Below, in pieces: positions 61,584 to 64,000 of a stretch of DNA of 64,000 bases (position 1 is the stretch's first letter; every line of letters begins with the position of its first letter). The notes under the pieces were generated by a model that saw only the letters and a list, made by a program, of their open reading frames with translations, was not told where the DNA came from and searched no databases. Source of the DNA: a bacterium. Its GTDB lineage: Bacteria > Bacteroidota > Ignavibacteria > Ignavibacteriales > Ignavibacteriaceae. The DNA is taken from positions 620,001 through 684,000 of the forward strand of contig JADJWC010000003.1 of assembly GCA_016716565.1 (NCBI GenBank), given 5' to 3'. Made by a program: the position numbers and the translations under genes.

Positions 61584-61636
61584 CCTTCCGGAGAGTATTG
61601 TGTTCTGATTTGTGCAACAATCCGGTAGGTTTTTTT
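61584..61636 (+). terminator. Hairpin and T-tract before thrS (terminator or attenuator)
   Basis: CCTTCCGGA (61584-61592) pairs with TCCGGTAGG (61621-61629) with one mismatch, and inner TTGTG/CAACAA may extend the stem; TTTTTTTATA follows. It lies only 11 bases before the thrS start, so it either ends tRNA transcription or attenuates thrS. No T-box core sequence is visible. Confidence 0.6.
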
Positions 61637-61646
61637 ATAGAAGTTT

Positions 61647-63579
61647 ATGAATAAGATAAAAATAAAATTTCCAGATGGTAAGTATCGAGAGTTTGATAAA
61701 GGAGTAACTCCGTATCAAATTGCCAGCGCTATTTCAGATGGACTTGCCAATGAAGCACTTGCTGCAAAAGTGAATGGTTACGTCATAGATATGCAAAGAC
61801 CGATAAACGAAGATGCTGATATAAAGTTTCTTAAATTTGATGATGAAGAAGGAAAAGAGGTTTACTGGCATTCATCATCTCACTTGATGGCTCATGCAAT
61901 CAAATCACTGTATCCCGAAGCGAAGTTTGGCGTTGGTCCGGCGATAGAGAATGGTTTTTACTATGACTTTGATATAAACAAAAAGCTCGATGAAGAAGAC
62001 CTTCGTAAGATTGAACACCAGATGGAATTGATTGCTAAAGAAGATAAAAGGTTTGAGAGAACTGAATTACCAAAAGCAAAAGCTGTAGAATTTTTTAAGA
62101 AGCAGGACGATCAATACAAGCTCGAAATTTTAAGTGAGCTCGACGAAAACAGTGAAGTCATCAGCACTTATAGCGAAGGTGACTTTACTGATCTATGCTG
62201 GACCTCATCTTCCATCAGCAGGAAAAATTAAATATGTAAAACTGCTGAGTGTATCTGGTTCGTACTGGCGCGGTGATGAGCACAATAAGCAGATGCAAAG
62301 AATTTATGGCATCTCGTTTCCAAAAAAGAAAATGCTTGATGATTACATCCATTTTCTTGAGGAAGCAAAAAGAAGAGACCATCGTAAACTTGGTAAACAG
62401 CTTGACCTATTCAGCATACACGAAGAAGCCGGAGCAGGGTTGATCTACTGGCATCCGAAAGGTGCACGCATCAGAATGGAGATAGAAAACTATTGGCGTG
62501 ATGCTCATCTGCAAAATGGATATGAATTTCTTTATTCTCCTCACATGGGAAAAAGCTGGTTGTGGGAAACTAGTGGTCATCTTGGTTTTTATAAAGATAG
62601 TATGTATTCCGGAATGAAGATCGATGAACAGGATTATTACATCAAACCAATGAATTGTCCTTTTCACATTATGATTTATAAATCGCATCTTCGTTCATAC
62701 CGGGATCTTCCATTAAGATGGGCTGAACTGGGAACTGTTTATCGATACGAAAAGAGTGGTGTTCTTCATGGCTTATTAAGAGTCAGAGGATTCACACAGG
62801 ATGATGCGCATATATTTTGTGCACACGAACAAATTGAAGAAGAGATCAGACGGACTTTAAATTTTGCACGAATGATTCTTGGCACTTTCGGTTTTACAGA
62901 GATGAATTTTTATCTCGCTACTAAACCTGAAGACTCGGTTGGTGAAGTTGAGCTTTGGGATAGAGCAACTGCATCATTAAAAAAAGCTCTTGAAGCAGAA
63001 AATCTATCTTATCAATTGGATGAAGGTGGCGGTGCATTCTACGGTCCAAAGATCGACATCAAAATAAAAGATGCACTTGGAAGAGAATGGCAATTAAGCA
63101 CCATTCAATTTGATTTTAATATGTCTGAAAGATTCGAGATAAAATATATTGGCGAGGATGGAAAGGAACACAGACCGTTTATGGTTCATCGTGCATTGCT
63201 TGGATCAATAGAAAGATTTTTCGGAATTTTAATAGAACATTATGCCGGAGATTTTCCTTTGTGGCTGGCTCCGGTGCAGGCAGTTGTTATTCCTGTATCT
63301 CAAAACTTTTTTGATTATGCACGTTCTGTAAATGAGGAATTGGTTAAGGCAGGAATTCGTACTCAGTTAGATGAAAGAAACGAAAAAATTGGTTATAAAA
63401 TCAGGGATTGGGAAACCCAGAAAGTTCCTTATATGATCATAGTTGGTGAAAAGGAGCAGAGTGCATCGAATATTTCAGTCCGACAGCATAAAAAAGGTGA
63501 CCTTGGTGCATTTAAAATATCCGATTTTATTGATAAACTTGCTACCGAAATTAAAAATAAAGATTACTCAACAAATTAA
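61647..63579 (+). CDS. thrS: Threonyl-tRNA synthetase, one frameshift
   Basis: Corrected length about 645 residues. N-terminal TGS domain (IKFPDGKYREFDKGVTPYQI), editing domain (YWHSSSHLMAHAIKSLYPEA, HSSSHLMAHA metal site) and class II core (KPMNCPFHIMIYKSHLRSYR, YRYEKSGVLHGLLRVRGFTQ, PFMVHRALLGSIERFFGILI). Then the anticodon domain ends with FKISDFIDKLATEI. The frame breaks at about 62197-62200: before it EGDFTDLC, after it AGPHLPSAGKIKYVKLLS. A lost GC (TGCGCTGGA to TGCTGGA) restores DLCAGPHLPS. Essential gene, so the break is probably a sequencing error. Confidence 0.92.
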
Positions 63580-63590
63580 AGAGGTCATAC

Positions 63591-64000
63591 ATCGCTCAAG
63601 TAGATAATATCAACGTTAATGAAGACATCCAGGCATCCAAAGTCAGAGTGATTGATTCAGATGGAAAACAGCTTGGAGTATTTTTAATTAAAGACGCCAG
63701 AAGATTGGCGAGTGAAAGAGGAAAAGATCTTGTGGAAATTGCACCGCAGGCAAAACCTCCTGTGTGTAAGATTATTGATTTCGGAAAATTCAGATACGAA
63801 CAGCAGAAGAAAGAAAAAATTCAGAAGAAAAATCAGCAGGTTTCTGTTCTTAAAGAAATTAGATCCCATCCAAATACTGATGTGCACGATTTTGATTTTA
63901 AGACAAGACACGCAGTAAATTTTTTGGAGGAAGGAAATAAAGTAAAAGCGACGGTTGTATTTAAAGGAAGAGAAATGGCTTACGTTGAACAAGGAGAAGA
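63591..64000 (+). CDS. infC: Translation initiation factor IF-3 with ATC start (3' end outside window)
   Basis: The frame reads (M)AQVDNINVNEDIQASKVRVI, then GKQLGVFLIKDARRLASERG, IAPQAKPPVCKIIDFGKFRY and EIRSHPNTDVHDFDFKTRHA: the IF-3 N and C domains. No ATG, GTG or TTG lies between the thrS stop and the family's N-terminus. The best start is ATC at 63591, six bases after AGAGG. IF-3 recognises and rejects poor start codons, and infC genes commonly use AUU or AUC to control their own level. It follows thrS by 11 bases, the usual thrS-infC order. Confidence 0.9.
   Translation, partial: MAQVDNINVNEDIQASKVRVIDSDGKQLGVFLIKDARRLASERGKDLVEIAPQAKPPVCKIIDFGKFRYEQQKKEKIQKKNQQVSVLKEIRSHPNTDVHDFDFKTRHAVNFLEEGNKVKATVVFKGREMAYVEQGE

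Noticed and set aside
61584..61646. T-box riboswitch before thrS
   Set aside because: No T-box core such as AGGGTGGNACCGCG and no specifier loop could be found; the leader is too short.

Overview
The window looks like chromosomal DNA of an AT-rich, Gram-negative member of the Bacteroidota/Chlorobiota/Ignavibacteria branch. This is inferred from several traits: promoters of the Bacteroidetes type (TTTG, about 20 bases, TAnnTTTG; best example at 60955-60986), a GldA/GldF/GldG-like ABC cluster, TSP3-repeat OmpA proteins, a secreted protein with GWN(L/I)I...GYW(L/I)K repeats, and a sodium-type methylmalonyl-CoA decarboxylase set. No rRNA gene, integrase, transposase or CRISPR array was found.

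Layout. 1-4.7 kb: tail of a secreted protein, an OmpA/TSP3 protein, a CHAD protein and a heme-motif outer-membrane barrel. 4.8-12.9 kb (+): an ABC exporter cluster (GldA-, GldF-, GldG- and DUF4340-like), then Nudix hydrolase, HAD phosphatase, LemA and DUF2207 genes. 13.1-50.2 kb (almost all minus): a large surface-polysaccharide locus. It holds a WecA-like initiating transferase, seven or more glycosyltransferases, FkbM and other methyltransferases, a perosamine-synthase-like aminotransferase with a GNAT acetyltransferase, two MBOAT/SGNH O-acylation pairs, a carbamoyltransferase, an AsnB-like amidotransferase, flippases, a Wzy-like polymerase and an O-antigen-ligase-like protein. 50.8-55.0 kb adds a barrel, an SLBB protein and a Wzc-like tyrosine kinase. 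55.1-60.9 kb (minus): methylmalonyl-CoA mutase, epimerase and a four-gene Na+-pumping decarboxylase operon. 61.3-64 kb (+): tRNA-Leu, tRNA-Val, thrS and the start of infC.

How the genes would work together. The WecA-like enzyme loads the first sugar phosphate on undecaprenyl phosphate. The glycosyltransferases extend the unit and the aminotransferase, GNAT, methyl-, carbamoyl- and acyl-transferases decorate it. Wzx/Wzy-like proteins flip and polymerise it, and the SLBB and Wzc-like proteins control length and export. In the mutase operon, succinyl-CoA and propionyl-CoA are interconverted through methylmalonyl-CoA, with decarboxylation driving Na+ export.

The most unusual signal is a family of short palindromic and low-complexity elements placed in frame inside three polysaccharide genes (a GT2, an AsnB-like protein and an O-antigen ligase). 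They add long foreign peptide stretches at variable sites without breaking the reading frame, reminiscent of Rickettsia palindromic elements. Related low-complexity arrays fill several intergenic gaps and flank small cassettes (S23 four-helix protein; sigma-like gene plus DUF6266-like gene). A DUF559 gene sits between two copies of a separate 53-bp repeat.

Eight reading-frame breaks occur in seven otherwise well-preserved genes, including essential thrS. They are mostly single-base losses in short runs, so sequencing or assembly indels are the likeliest cause. Those genes are given as single corrected spans.
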